Made by a program: the position numbers and the translations under genes | Part shown: in pieces, positions 24,931-33,280 of the stretch | How the letters are laid out: each line of letters opens with the position of its first letter | How positions within the stretch are numbered: position 1 is the stretch's first letter | Source: Sorangium cellulosum So ce56 | Lineage (GTDB): Bacteria; Myxococcota_A; Polyangia; Polyangiales; Polyangiaceae | DNA: 64,000 nucleotides | Assembly: GCF_000067165.1 (NCBI RefSeq) | Contig: NC_010162.1 | Coordinates: 1,364,001-1,428,000 of the forward strand | Reading direction: 5' to 3' | The notes under the pieces: model-generated | Seen by the model: the letters and a program-made list of their open reading frames with translations, nothing else | Told to the model about the DNA's origin: nothing | The model's database searches: none

Positions 24931-25806
24931 CTAGCGCGGGACCTCGGGGATGAACTCGGCGCCCAGGCGGAAGATCAAGAAGTCCTTGGTGACGTTGCCG
25001 CCGCCGCTGCTGCCGGGCCACATGAAGGGGCTGCCGCCGCTGCGGTCCGGATCCCACTCGTACCACATCCACCGAGCCTCCTCGTCGATGTCGCAGACGA
25101 TGGAGAACTCATTGCCGGGCTCCGGGACCGAGCGCTCCGTGTCGTTCGTCTCTCCGAATGCGACATGGCCGTGCGCAGACGCCTCGGTGGTCACCCAGCC
25201 GGCGCTGGTCGTCTGCGGGTCGAGATCACCGCTGTTGCAGCGCGCGATATACTGGTTGATGGTCTCCAGCGTCGGCCCGTTCGAGCCGAGGTCGTAGTCC
25301 TCGCCCGTCGCGCAGACCTCCCACGCGCCGTCGCCGGTGAAGACGGGAGCGGCCCCCTCGCGGAAGAACTGGCCGATCACGCCCTGTGTCGTGGACTTGT
25401 CGGCGTACGTGATGATGTAGAGATAATGCCCGGCGTTCGCGGACGCCGCCGGCACGGTGTACGACTCCGGCCCGTTGCCTATGGGACAGGAGAAGATCTT
25501 CCCGGCGAGGTTGTTCTCGATGCCTCCGAAATAGTTCAGGAGCCCGTCGCCGGTCCCGTAGCCAAAGCCGTACGCATTGTCGGCCGTGATGATCACGCTC
25601 ACCGCGGTCGAGAGCCCGGTCCCTCCGCCGACGCCGGCGATCTCACCGAGACCGTTCTCGTCCTCCCCGCCCGCGCCCGCGCCCCCGTTACCGCCGCCGC
25701 CGCCGGCACCGGCGCCGGAATCGCCAGGATCGGTGCCGGCGTCCGAACATCCGGTTGCATGAAGCGCGACAGCAAAAGCCCAAGCTGAAACAAGACGTAA
25801 ATTCAT
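24931..25806 (-). CDS. Secreted lipoprotein of unknown function
   Basis: A 291-residue-class lipoprotein (290 aa plus stop). The ATG is at MNLRLVSAW, with the signal peptide ending HATGC. A Gly/Ala linker covers about 20-45. The mature domain contains VIITADNAYGFGYGTGDG, NYFGGIENNLAGKIFSCPIG, YTVPAASANAGHYLYIITYADKS and WYEWDPDRSGGSPFMW. This looks like a beta-rich, extracellular binding domain with two or three Cys. I do not recognise the family. The gene is alone, flanked by the GCCAAG repeat. Confidence 0.72.
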   Translation of the reverse strand: MNLRLVSAWAFAVALHATGCSDAGTDPGDSGAGAGGGGGNGGAGAGGEDENGLGEIAGVGGGTGLSTAVSVIITADNAYGFGYGTGDGLLNYFGGIENNLAGKIFSCPIGNGPESYTVPAASANAGHYLYIITYADKSTTQGVIGQFFREGAAPVFTGDGAWEVCATGEDYDLGSNGPTLETINQYIARCNSGDLDPQTTSAGWVTTEASAHGHVAFGETNDTERSVPEPGNEFSIVCDIDEEARWMWYEWDPDRSGGSPFMWPGSSGGGNVTKDFLIFRLGAEFIPEVPR

Positions 25807-25972
25807 TCCACCAGGATCGGCGAAGTCGCGCCCTGCGTAAAGGCCTCTCGGTGAGCACGAGCGCGCCGTCCGGGCGTCGCGGGCCATCTGGCACGATTCC
25901 GACGCTGCCCTCGCCGGGGTGCGTCCCGCCTCCCGGAAGGAAAAGAAGGTCACGCAGGCGGCTTGGTCCGCC

Positions 25973-26974
25973 TCAGCCCTTGTTCCCCGCTCGCCGCTCG
26001 AATCGAAGCCTGAGCACCTCGTCCTCGAGCTCGTTCGCGATCGCCATCGCCCGCCGCCTCGCCTCCGCGCCCTCGTCGCCGCCCACGATCCGCGCCAGCA
26101 TGTTCAGCGCCATCGCGCGCATCCGCATGTGCCCGCCGTCCCCCGCGTGCCGGCACGCCTCGCGCGCGAGCGCCGCGCCTTCCTCGGGGAAACCCTGCTT
26201 CCACCGCGCATACGCCAGCCCGTTCGCCCGCCGCGACCGCGCGAAGGCCGGACCGTCCTCCGGGATGCGCCGGTAAAGCGCCTCCGCGGCCGCCGGATCC
26301 GGCTGCTTGCCGCCCCAGGAGCGGTTCCGCTCGAAGGCGCGTTGATCGATCCACCGGGCGAACAGGCAGGCTCGGTCGCTGGCGGGCATCGGCAGCTCGA
26401 AGAGCGGCGCGATCTCGTCGAGCAGGCCGGGCACGCGCGCGACGTCATCACGGCTCGCCACGAAGGCCTCTGTGAGCAGGGCCTCCACCCGCGCCTCGGG
26501 CGGGGCCTTTCCGAGCAGCGGCCGGATGCGGGCGAGGTGCGTCCTTCCGGCCTCGCGGTCGTCGCCGCGCAGCGCGCAGGTGGCGTGGGCGAGGGCGAGG
26601 AAGACGTGGGAGGTCGGATCCTCGTTCACCGGCGGTCGATCCCAGAGACGCAAGAGGTCCTGGGCGAGGGGCAGGGGCAGGTCGGTGAACCGCGAGTGAT
26701 AGGCGCCCATCCAGCGGGCGCGCTCCGTGAGCGCGTCCGGCAAGCCGAAGGCCGCGAGCGCGCGCGCCCCCCACGTCCCGCCGTCCCGCTGGCCGCGCGT
26801 CCGCAGCCGGCGCAGGGCGCGCTCGATCGAGGTCACGTCGTCCTCGTAGCCACGCAGGGAGGAGAGCCGCTCGGCGACCGCCGTCAAGGAGCCGTGCTGC
26901 GCGACGAGCCAGGCGACGTAATCCTCCCAGGAAAAGCCCGCGGGAGCGGCCTGTCCGGTTTCGTGTCCGGGCAT
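25973..26974 (-). CDS. Hypothetical TPR-like helical protein
   Basis: A 333-aa cytoplasmic protein with an all-helical, repeat-like pattern. Lines such as AEALYRRIPEDGPAFARSRRANGLAYARWKQGFPEEGAALAREACR resemble tetratricopeptide repeats, and the N-terminal segment (GFSWEDYVAWLVAQHGSLTAVAERLSSL) resembles a small helical DNA-binding or adaptor domain (AERLSSL). No enzymatic motif is visible. It is divergent from the exonuclease gene with a 47-base gap. I do not recognise the family. Confidence 0.7.
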   Translation of the reverse strand: MPGHETGQAAPAGFSWEDYVAWLVAQHGSLTAVAERLSSLRGYEDDVTSIERALRRLRTRGQRDGGTWGARALAAFGLPDALTERARWMGAYHSRFTDLPLPLAQDLLRLWDRPPVNEDPTSHVFLALAHATCALRGDDREAGRTHLARIRPLLGKAPPEARVEALLTEAFVASRDDVARVPGLLDEIAPLFELPMPASDRACLFARWIDQRAFERNRSWGGKQPDPAAAEALYRRIPEDGPAFARSRRANGLAYARWKQGFPEEGAALAREACRHAGDGGHMRMRAMALNMLARIVGGDEGAEARRRAMAIANELEDEVLRLRFERRAGNKG

Positions 26975-27021
26975 TTTCTTCGCGCCGATCCTATCAAGGT
27001 CCAGCAGAGAGGAGCACGGAC

Positions 27022-27597
27022 ATGGGAAAGGCCCCCGCGTTTTTCCTGGTGATCGATCTGGAAGCGACGTGCGACGAGGAGGGCCGCATCCCCGAGCGCA
27101 TCATGGAGATCATCGAGATCGGCGCGGTCCTCGTGGACGGCGCGACGCTCGAGCCCGTGAGCGAGCTCGCCACCTTCGTGCGCCCGGTCATCCGGCCGAG
27201 GCTCACGGAGTTCTGCACGAAGCTCACCACGATCACGCAAGCAGACGTCGACGCCGCGCCCACGTTCCCCGAGGCCATCGCGGCGCTCGGGCGCTTCGTC
27301 GGCCAGCGGGAGGCGCTCTTCTGCTCGTGGGGCGATTACGACCGCAAGCAGTTCGAGATCGACGCGGCCCGCTGGGGCGTGCCCTTGCCGCTGCAGGGGC
27401 ACATGAACATCAAGAAGCGCTTCTCCGCGGCGCTCGGGGTGACCCAGCGCTACGGCATGGCGAGCGCGCTCGAGCGGCTCGGACTCCCGCTCCACGGGAC
27501 ACACCACCGCGGGATCGACGACGCGCGCAACATCGCGCGTATCCTGCCTTACGCAATTGGCCGCGTGCCGATCCCCGAGGCAGGGCCCGCGGGCTGA
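27022..27597 (+). CDS. DEDDh 3'-5' exonuclease (ERI-1/KapD-like)
   Basis: A 191-aa exonuclease. The catalytic motifs are in order: LVIDLEATC (Asp, Glu of ExoI, about residues 11-13), RPVIRPRLTEFC, then FCSWGDYDRKQFE (ExoII Asp, about 99-101) and HHRGIDDARNIARI (ExoIII His and Asp, about 162-168). This arrangement belongs to the ERI-1/KapD group, which trims 3' ends of RNA or single-stranded DNA. The start follows GAGAGGAGCACGGAC. The gene has no obvious operon partner. Confidence 0.88.
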   Translation: MGKAPAFFLVIDLEATCDEEGRIPERIMEIIEIGAVLVDGATLEPVSELATFVRPVIRPRLTEFCTKLTTITQADVDAAPTFPEAIAALGRFVGQREALFCSWGDYDRKQFEIDAARWGVPLPLQGHMNIKKRFSAALGVTQRYGMASALERLGLPLHGTHHRGIDDARNIARILPYAIGRVPIPEAGPAG

Positions 27598-27598
27598 G

Positions 27599-28081
27599 TC
27601 AACCCTCGCGCGCCACGCGGATCGCCTCCGCGATGCCGGCGGAGGTGAGCTCGGGGTCGTTCAGGAGCGTCGCCGCCCAGGTCGCGAGCTCGCCGGTCGT
27701 CCGGAAGACGTTCGGCGCCCGCCCCGTCTGCAGCAGCATCATGACGGAGCGGACCGAGGCGGCGATGAACCCCTCCGACTCGACGAGCGTGGCCGTGCCC
27801 CTGAGGGTCCGGGAAGGGGAGCTCGCCGCCCGCCGCATCGCGGCCCGGCTCGCCTCGTCCGGCGGCAGGGTGTGCTGAAGGGGGAGGACGACGACGAAGG
27901 CCGCGCCGCCCGGCTGGTCCGCCGACCAGCGAGCGAAGAGCTCTCGCGAGCGATCGATCCCGACCGCGGTGGCCTCGCCCCGCCAGATCAGCAGCATGAG
28001 CCGCCGCCACACCGCGACCACGTACCCGTCCGTGCGCTCGAGTAGCTCGGCCGTCATCGGAGGAGGACGGACCGTTATCAT
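27599..28081 (-). CDS. STAS-like conserved hypothetical protein
   Basis: A 160-aa protein. Text such as GYVVAVWRRLMLLIWRGEATAVGIDRSRELFARW, AFVVVLPLQHTLPPDEASRAAMRR and GFIAASVRSVMMLLQ follows the strand-helix pattern of SpoIIAA/STAS-like domains seen in myxobacteria. No known function. It converges with the exonuclease gene with only one base between the two stops, so both use the same terminator region or read into each other. An internal ATG (MTAELL) at 28,057 is an alternative start. Confidence 0.6.
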   Translation of the reverse strand: MITVRPPPMTAELLERTDGYVVAVWRRLMLLIWRGEATAVGIDRSRELFARWSADQPGGAAFVVVLPLQHTLPPDEASRAAMRRAASSPSRTLRGTATLVESEGFIAASVRSVMMLLQTGRAPNVFRTTGELATWAATLLNDPELTSAGIAEAIRVAREG

Positions 28082-28398
28082 TGTGGCGCATTGTCGTTCC
28101 GCCGGGGGGATGGTCGTCAAGCCCATGCCCATGATTCGGCGCTCGCCGGACCCGGCGGACGCGGCTACGCCAGGAGCCCGTCCCTCTCCAGCCGCTCCGG
28201 CCGCTCGATGGCCGCCCGGGCGTCGCGCCAATCGGCGACCGCCAGCAGCGCCCGCTCGGCCGTGGTCCCCCTCAGCGTCTCGAGCAGCGGGAAGCGCGTG
28301 GCCGGGCCCACCATTCTGGGTCGGGCGCCTTGGTGAGCCGGCTTTGGTGTGCTGCATACCAGCGGCGGCGGGCCTCCGGCGCCGCGCCGGGGGCGCGC

Positions 28399-28496
28399 GA
28401 CGAACGGCACGTGACGAACGGCACGTGACGAACGGCATGTGACGAACGGCATGTGACGAACGGCATGTGACGAACCGCATGTGATGAACAGTGCGC
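28399..28496. repeat. 14-bp tandem repeat array GACGAACGGCAYGT
   Basis: Seven units of 14 bases: two with CACGT, three with CATGT, and two diverged units (GACGAACCGCATGT, GATGAACAGTGCGC). Fourteen is not a multiple of three, so the array is not coding. The junctions form CACGTG or CATGTG, so it could bind a protein at regular spacing of about one and a third helix turns. Confidence 0.82.
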
Positions 28497-28578
28497 GACG
28501 AGCTGCGCCCGGCGCCTGACACCCACCCGCACGCGAGCCCAAGAGCCACATAAAAAGCTCACGCGGCAAGAAAGGGCC

Positions 28579-28608
28579 TAGACAGGCGAAGCGAAGATTC
28601 GTTATCTT
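28579..28608 (+). promoter_or_regulatory. Candidate sigma-70-like promoter, copy 1 (TAGACA-N18-TATCTT)
   Basis: A -35-like TAGACA and a -10-like TATCTT 18 bases apart, followed by GAAAAATGG. The second copy at 28,975-29,004 has TGGACA-N18-TATCTTGAA. Downstream blocks also agree (CCCGCGTAC-TGATC-GATC). No gene is attached directly to this copy. Confidence 0.45.
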
Positions 28609-28974
28609 GAAAAATGGTCCCGTGCGCACTCTGCATCAAATCTCGTCAGACACTCCCGCGTACCTGATCCGATCGTGTTCGTCCCTCGGCCTCCGCGAAG
28701 GGCCGGCGAGGGCTGCTGATCCGGCTGAGCGTCGCGGCGTGCCGCCGCCGCACGCGCCGCGCGGGGCACGCCGCGACCCGCGGACCGCGAGCTGCGCACT
28801 GGCCATCGAACTCGATGAGACATCGATGCGACAGACCACGCTCGTCTCTGCGTTCCTCCCCACAGATCGCGAGACGGCGCGAGACGACGCGAGGCGCCCA
28901 AAAACGTCACCGCACGACCCAAAATTGTCACCGCGCAACTCGATGTATTTTTCTGATCTGTCTTCAAAAAGATC

Positions 28975-29004
28975 TGGACACCTTCGTAGTCGAGTTGCTA
29001 TCTT
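28975..29004 (+). promoter_or_regulatory. Candidate sigma-70-like promoter, copy 2 (TGGACA-N18-TATCTT)
   Basis: This copy lies 200 bases upstream of the start of the large DNRLRE/Cys-rich protein and is the best promoter candidate for it. The region just before it is unusually AT-rich (TTTTTCTGATCTGTCTTCAAAAAG). Confidence 0.5.
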
Positions 29005-29203
29005 GAACACTGTCACCTTGCGCATCCGCCCTCTGATCGAAGCCAGAGCACCCGCGTACTTGATCTGATCCTGATCAACCCGCGGGGGCTCATTCCGACC
29101 GGAGCCCGCGAAACCGACCTCGCCTGACCCGTGTGTCATGGCGCCTGCTATTCGGATGACGCTCCAGCAATGGTTCACCCGTGAGGACCTCGAGGAGCTA
29201 CCA

Positions 29204-31465
29204 ATGAAGCAGATCGCAATCGCATCTTCTGCCGCGCTCGCCACGCTGTTCATCGCCGCCACCAGCCTCGCCAACACGACCGCTCCGTCGCCCACGTGCA
29301 CCGTGATCAAGCGGGGTGTCCTGGGCGACATCTACAACGCGGAGATATGGAGCCTCGCCCCGAGCTACCATGTCCCGTCCCCCTTCGAGGTCAACACCGG
29401 GTACTCCAGCTCGGTCGGAGAGAAGCGCGCCCTGTTCCGCTTCGATCTCAGCCCCATCCCCGCCGGCTCTCTCGTCACGTCGGCCAAGTTCTACGCCCTG
29501 ACGTACACGAGCACCGCGAAGACCGTGTACGTCCACCAGGTGCTCGCCCCCTGGAGCGAGGAGCTCGTCACGTGGAACAACTTCGGCGGTATGGACCCCG
29601 CCGCGTTCACCTCGTTCGTGCCCAACGTCACCGGGTGGAGCTCGGTCGACCTCACCGGGATGGTGCAGCAGTGGGTGAGCGGGACGGCGCCGAGCTACGG
29701 GATCCTCCTCGAGGAGGGCGCCAGCGGCAAGACGTCGTACAAGGGCAGCGCCCACACCGACATGGGTTACCGGCCTCTCCTCGAGGTCTGTTACACGGCC
29801 CCGAAGGGCTCGATCGGCGACAAGGTGTGGTTCGACGCGAACGCGGACGGCATCGAGGACGCCTCCGAGCTCGGCATCTCCGGCGTCGTCATCGACCTCT
29901 TCGGCGACGCGAACTGCGATGGCGTCGCCGACGGCGCCCTGCTCCAGACGGCTGTGACCGGCGCGAACGGCGTCTACCGCTTCACCGAGCTCGACGCGGG
30001 CTGTTACGTCGTCGACGTCGACGACGCGACGCTCCCGCTCGGCCATATCCTGACCAGCGACGACGAGCCGCTCGGCGTGTCCCTCGACGCGGGTGAGAAC
30101 GTGGCCAACGCCGACTTCGGCTACGTGACGTACTCGTCGATCGGCGACACGGTGTGGCTCGACAGCGACGCCGACGGGCTCTACGAGCCGGAGACCGGCG
30201 AGCTCGGCGTCAACGGCGTCCGTGTCGAGCTGTTCCAGGGAAACCAGCTCATCGACTTCACCATCACCGGCACGAGCCCCTACACCGGCCAGCCCGGCTT
30301 CTACCTCTTCGACACGCTCCCGGCGGGCACCTACTCGGTGGTCATCACGCCCGACAACTTCATGGCGAGCGGCCCGCTCGCTGGACAGGAGCCGACGGCC
30401 GACCCCGACGGCGGGCTCGACAACGTGGGCGTTGTCTCGCTCGGCTGGGCCCAGGACCTGCTCGACGCGGACTTCGGTTACCAGCTCTCCTGCGGCAACG
30501 GCGTCTGCGGCGGTGACGAGAGCTGTTCCACCTGCGCCGTCGACTGCGGCGTCTGCCCGCCCCAGTGCGGCAACGGCACCTGCGAGGCCGGCGAGGACTG
30601 CGGGAGCTGCAGCGCCGACTGCGACGTCTGCCCGCCCGCCTGCGGCGACGGCACCTGCAACGGCAGCGAGAGCTGCGGCACCTGCGCGGACGACTGCGGC
30701 ACCTGCCCGCCGGTCTGCGGCAACGGCACCTGCGAGGCCGGCGAGGACTGCGGCAGCTGCTCGGACGACTGCGGCGCCTGCCCCGCGGTCTGCGGCAACA
30801 ACGTCTGCGAGAACGGCGAGGACTGCTCGACCTGCACCGGCGACTGCGGCGCTTGCCCCGCGGTCCCCGGCAACGGCGTCTGCGAGGCCGGCGAGAACTG
30901 CTTCGAGGTCCCGAGCGACTGCGGCATCTGCCCGCCGGTCTGCGGCAGCGGCGTCTGCGAGGCCGGTGAGACCTGCTCGAGCTGCGCGGCCGACTGCGGC
31001 GAGTGCCCGCCGGTCTGCGGCGATGGCGTCTGCAAGGCCGGCTCCGAGGACTGCTCGAGCTGCGCGGCCGACTGCGGCGCCTGCCAGTGCGCCTCCCCCG
31101 GCACCGGCTCCCCCGGCTACTGGAAGAACCACGAGAGCGCCTGGAAGGTCTCGCAGCTGACCATCGGCGGCAAGACGTACACCAAGGCTCAGCTCCTCGA
31201 CATCATCAGCCGTCCGACCAAGGGTGACGTCACCTACATCATCGCGAAGCACCTCATCGTCGCCAAGCTCAACGTCGGTATCGGCAACCAGTCGAGCTGC
31301 ATCGAGGACACCATCGCCGCGGCCGACGCCTGGCTGAAGAAGAACCCGCTCGGCAGCAATGTGAAGGAGGGAGGCAAGAACTCGCCCTGGGCGACCGGCG
31401 AGCCGCTCGCCACGAAGCTCGACAACTACAACAACGGCCGCCTCTGCGCGCCGCACCGTGACTGA
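29204..31465 (+). CDS. Surface protein: DNRLRE, two SdrD-B domains, eight Cys-rich repeats, C-terminal module
   Basis: A 753-aa exported protein. The start follows GAGGAGCTACCA. Residues 1-24 are a Sec signal (SLANT). Residues about 27-195 form a DNRLRE domain (WSEELVTWNNF, VQQWVSGTAPSYGILLEE). Residues about 203-428 are two SdrD-B-type domains (GSIGDKVWFDANADGIEDASE and SSIGDTVWLDSDADGLYEPE), probably Ca-stabilised. Residues 430-629 are eight Cys repeats of 22-27 residues. The remaining 120 residues begin PGTGSPGYWKNHESAW, a module found at the ends of many bacterial surface proteins. It is probably an adhesin or stalk-like structural protein. It is monocistronic, with a terminator just downstream. 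Confidence 0.87.
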   Translation: MKQIAIASSAALATLFIAATSLANTTAPSPTCTVIKRGVLGDIYNAEIWSLAPSYHVPSPFEVNTGYSSSVGEKRALFRFDLSPIPAGSLVTSAKFYALTYTSTAKTVYVHQVLAPWSEELVTWNNFGGMDPAAFTSFVPNVTGWSSVDLTGMVQQWVSGTAPSYGILLEEGASGKTSYKGSAHTDMGYRPLLEVCYTAPKGSIGDKVWFDANADGIEDASELGISGVVIDLFGDANCDGVADGALLQTAVTGANGVYRFTELDAGCYVVDVDDATLPLGHILTSDDEPLGVSLDAGENVANADFGYVTYSSIGDTVWLDSDADGLYEPETGELGVNGVRVELFQGNQLIDFTITGTSPYTGQPGFYLFDTLPAGTYSVVITPDNFMASGPLAGQEPTADPDGGLDNVGVVSLGWAQDLLDADFGYQLSCGNGVCGGDESCSTCAVDCGVCPPQCGNGTCEAGEDCGSCSADCDVCPPACGDGTCNGSESCGTCADDCGTCPPVCGNGTCEAGEDCGSCSDDCGACPAVCGNNVCENGEDCSTCTGDCGACPAVPGNGVCEAGENCFEVPSDCGICPPVCGSGVCEAGETCSSCAADCGECPPVCGDGVCKAGSEDCSSCAADCGACQCASPGTGSPGYWKNHESAWKVSQLTIGGKTYTKAQLLDIISRPTKGDVTYIIAKHLIVAKLNVGIGNQSSCIEDTIAAADAWLKKNPLGSNVKEGGKNSPWATGEPLATKLDNYNNGRLCAPHRD
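30491..31090 (+). repeat. Eight Cys-rich repeats in the surface-protein gene
   Basis: Each unit follows CGNGxCEAGEDCxxCxxDCGxCPP, with six Cys in most units. Unit six begins with Pro instead of Cys and has an extended middle (NCFEVPSDCGI). Unit eight has an extra residue (AGSEDCSSC). The regular spacing suggests three disulfides per unit in an extended rod. Confidence 0.85.
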
Positions 31466-31473
31466 CCGACGCT

Positions 31474-31497
31474 CGGCCGATAGCCGGTGATCGGCCG
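31474..31497 (+). terminator. Stem-loop terminator candidate
   Basis: CGGCCGAT and ATCGGCCG, a perfect eight-base stem with an eight-base loop, nine bases after the stop of the surface-protein gene. There is no T tract, as is usual in very GC-rich genomes. The rest of the 325-base gap to 31,790 holds no gene. Confidence 0.55.
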
Positions 31498-31790
31498 GCA
31501 CGACGAGATCTCCCTCAAGGCCAGCGCCCGCCCCGAGCGAACCGCCTCAAGCGCCACCTGCGCTGGCCTCCTCCCCCTCCTCGGCCGCTTCCCCTCCCGC
31601 GCCGCTCCCTCCCCGAGCTCCTCCTTACCGAACGTCCTGGTCCGCGATCGGCAGCCTCATCGCGCGATCGCTCCGCGACCAGCAAGCCCTGCGAGGCGTG
31701 CCGCTGCACCCTTGACGCCCTCCAATCGACGAGGAGGCGACCCTGAGGTCGAGTGCTTGAGGAGATGGTGGCCTTCGACGACCGTGTCGC

Positions 31791-32537
31791 TCACTTCTCC
31801 AGGTTGCGCTTGGAGAAGGTGTCGTCGTTGATGCCCTCGTTCACCTTCACCTTCTTGCGCGTGAGCGTGGTGGTGAGGTTCTTGGTGTGGTCCACCATCT
31901 TGAGGGTGCCGGGGGTGCAGACGTCGCCGTCGCAGGAGTAGCCGGTGCGGGTCTCGGTCTTCACCAGCTTGCCCTCGTTGTTGTAATACTTGAGCTCGCC
32001 GGGGACGTTCTTGTCCTTCGTGATCGTCATCTCGATCTTGGCGTAGGAGGTCGTCTGGCCGCTCCTGGGGGTGAGCGTGAGCTTGACCTCCTTGCCGCTG
32101 GAGGAGCTGACGACCGGCGTGTAGCTGCCGTACTTCTGGGTGGCCAGGTCTCCCTGGCTGAAGGCCATGCCGAAGGCGCCCTGATCGCTCGTGTGGCTGG
32201 CGATGCGGCGGACTTTGCCGAAGGACGGCAGATAGACGTACATCTCGGTAGGAGAGAGGATGAGGACCTTGGTGCCTTTGAGGTCCGCGGGAGCGGTGAA
32301 CTCGGCGAGGCGCTTCTCGCCCTTCATCCACACGTTGATGCCGACGGTCTTCTCGGGTTTGCCGCCCTCCGTCGTCTTGGCCTCGTATTCGAGGTAGAGC
32401 GTCTTGGCCTTGTTCATGGCCGCTTCGGTCGCTGCCAGGGCCTTGTCGGCGGCGTCGTCGGCCAGCGCCGCGGGGGCGTGCGAGAGACCGAGCGCGACCG
32501 TGGTGGCGAGGATGGAAACGAAGCGCGAAAACCTCAT
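31791..32537 (-). CDS. LolA-like outer-membrane lipoprotein-sorting protein
   Basis: A 248-aa periplasmic protein of the COG2834/LolA-like group. The signal peptide ends near SHAPAALADD. The mature domain contains KAKTLYLEYEAKTTEGGKPEKTVGINVWMKGEKRLAEFTAPADLKGTKVLILSPTEMYVYLPSFGKVRRIAS. The MYVYLP and RRI segments are typical of this group, which is larger than LolA and often found near RND-type exporters. It would carry or hold a lipid or lipoprotein. No transporter is adjacent here. The start is the ATG after GAGGTCCCG. Confidence 0.85.
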   Translation of the reverse strand: MRFSRFVSILATTVALGLSHAPAALADDAADKALAATEAAMNKAKTLYLEYEAKTTEGGKPEKTVGINVWMKGEKRLAEFTAPADLKGTKVLILSPTEMYVYLPSFGKVRRIASHTSDQGAFGMAFSQGDLATQKYGSYTPVVSSSSGKEVKLTLTPRSGQTTSYAKIEMTITKDKNVPGELKYYNNEGKLVKTETRTGYSCDGDVCTPGTLKMVDHTKNLTTTLTRKKVKVNEGINDDTFSKRNLEK

Positions 32538-32769
32538 CGGGACCTCGGAGAGCTGGGGGCCCGCCGCTTGCCGGGGCAGAGCCGCCGTCGTTGATCAGGG
32601 CAGTGGAGACTGGGGGCGGTGGCACCGATATCGAACAGAGTGTGGGCGCCCTCGGCATCGTAGAAACATGGCGTCCGCAAGGTCAATCCTGCTGTTTTCG
32701 CGCCTGCCGCCGTGGCCGCGCTACCGGACACGTCGGAGGAGGTGGGAGCGGACGCCTCCATGAAAGACG

Positions 32770-32953
32770 AGCACGGCCGGCGAACGGCTGGACCTCGGGC
32801 GGCGCGTTCGCCGCGGCGAACCGCTTCACCTTCTCTGACCTGGGCAGCCCGGGCGCGGGCGTCGACGCCGTCGACGTGAACTACTACGGCGCGGTCGGCG
32901 TCGCGATCCCCGGCGGCTTCTTCGATGACGGCGACATCGTCTACACGCCTTGA
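32770..32953 (+). pseudogene. C-terminal fragment of an exported protein, no intact start
   Basis: One frame ends GAFAAANRFTFSDLGSPGAG and then VDAVDVNYYGAVGVAIPGGFF and DDGDIVYTP before a stop at 32,951. It has protein-like composition, but the upstream part of the frame is incoherent, so no full gene is present. It converges with the DUF1330 gene. I do not recognise the parent family. Confidence 0.4.
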
Positions 32954-32962
32954 GGAGGCAGC

Positions 32963-33280
32963 TCACCCCGCCGTCGCTTCGAGCTCGCCGAGGATGAAGG
33001 TCGCCGCGACCGCCGGCTCGAAGAGCTCGGCGCGCACGGCGCGGTACTGCGGGTCGGCGAAGAACCGCTCCCGCGCCGCGCGGTCGGGGAACAGGAGGGT
33101 GAAGACGCGGTTGATCCGCTCATCCCCCTTCAGCACGCGCGCCACGACGAAATCATGGCCGAACGCGCCGCCATGGGACAACAGGATCGGCATCATCCCG
33201 GCGCGGTAGCGGGCATAGGACGCCTCGTCCGTCACCTGGAGCCCCACCAGGAGCACGTGCTGCCGGCCCTCAGCGCCCAT
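32963..33280 (-). CDS. DUF1330-type small protein
   Basis: A 105-aa protein. The ATG (MGAEGRQHV) is preceded by GGAGGCTATTCCC and overlaps the SDR stop, so translation is probably coupled. A longer start at 33,295 lacks a comparable site. The dimeric alpha-beta-barrel pattern of DUF1330 is visible: HVLLVGLQVTDEASYARYRAGMMPILLSHGG, then VFTLLFPDRAARERFFADPQYRAVRAELFEPAV. The function is unknown; related proteins may bind small ligands or take part in secondary metabolism. It shares a transcript with the SDR gene. Confidence 0.82.
   Translation of the reverse strand: MGAEGRQHVLLVGLQVTDEASYARYRAGMMPILLSHGGAFGHDFVVARVLKGDERINRVFTLLFPDRAARERFFADPQYRAVRAELFEPAVAATFILGELEATAG

Larger units (their letters stand above)
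28082..29203. other. Long intergenic region with tandem repeats and duplicated promoters
   Basis: More than 1.1 kb without a supported gene. It holds the 14-base tandem array (28,399-28,496) and a pair of matching promoter-like elements at 28,579 and 28,975 with about 400 bases between them. One minus-strand frame (stop 28,165) has a protein-like ending ERALLAVADWRDARAAIERP that may be a gene remnant, but the frame is disturbed by the repeat array. Confidence 0.5.

Noticed and set aside
28399..28496. Possible CRISPR array
   Set aside because: Units are 14 bases, contiguous and without spacers, and no cas genes are near.
29198..31501. A 767-codon frame opposite the Cys-rich surface-protein gene
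   Set aside because: It is a low-complexity Ala/Val/Asp shadow of the repeats. The plus strand has signal peptide and known domains.
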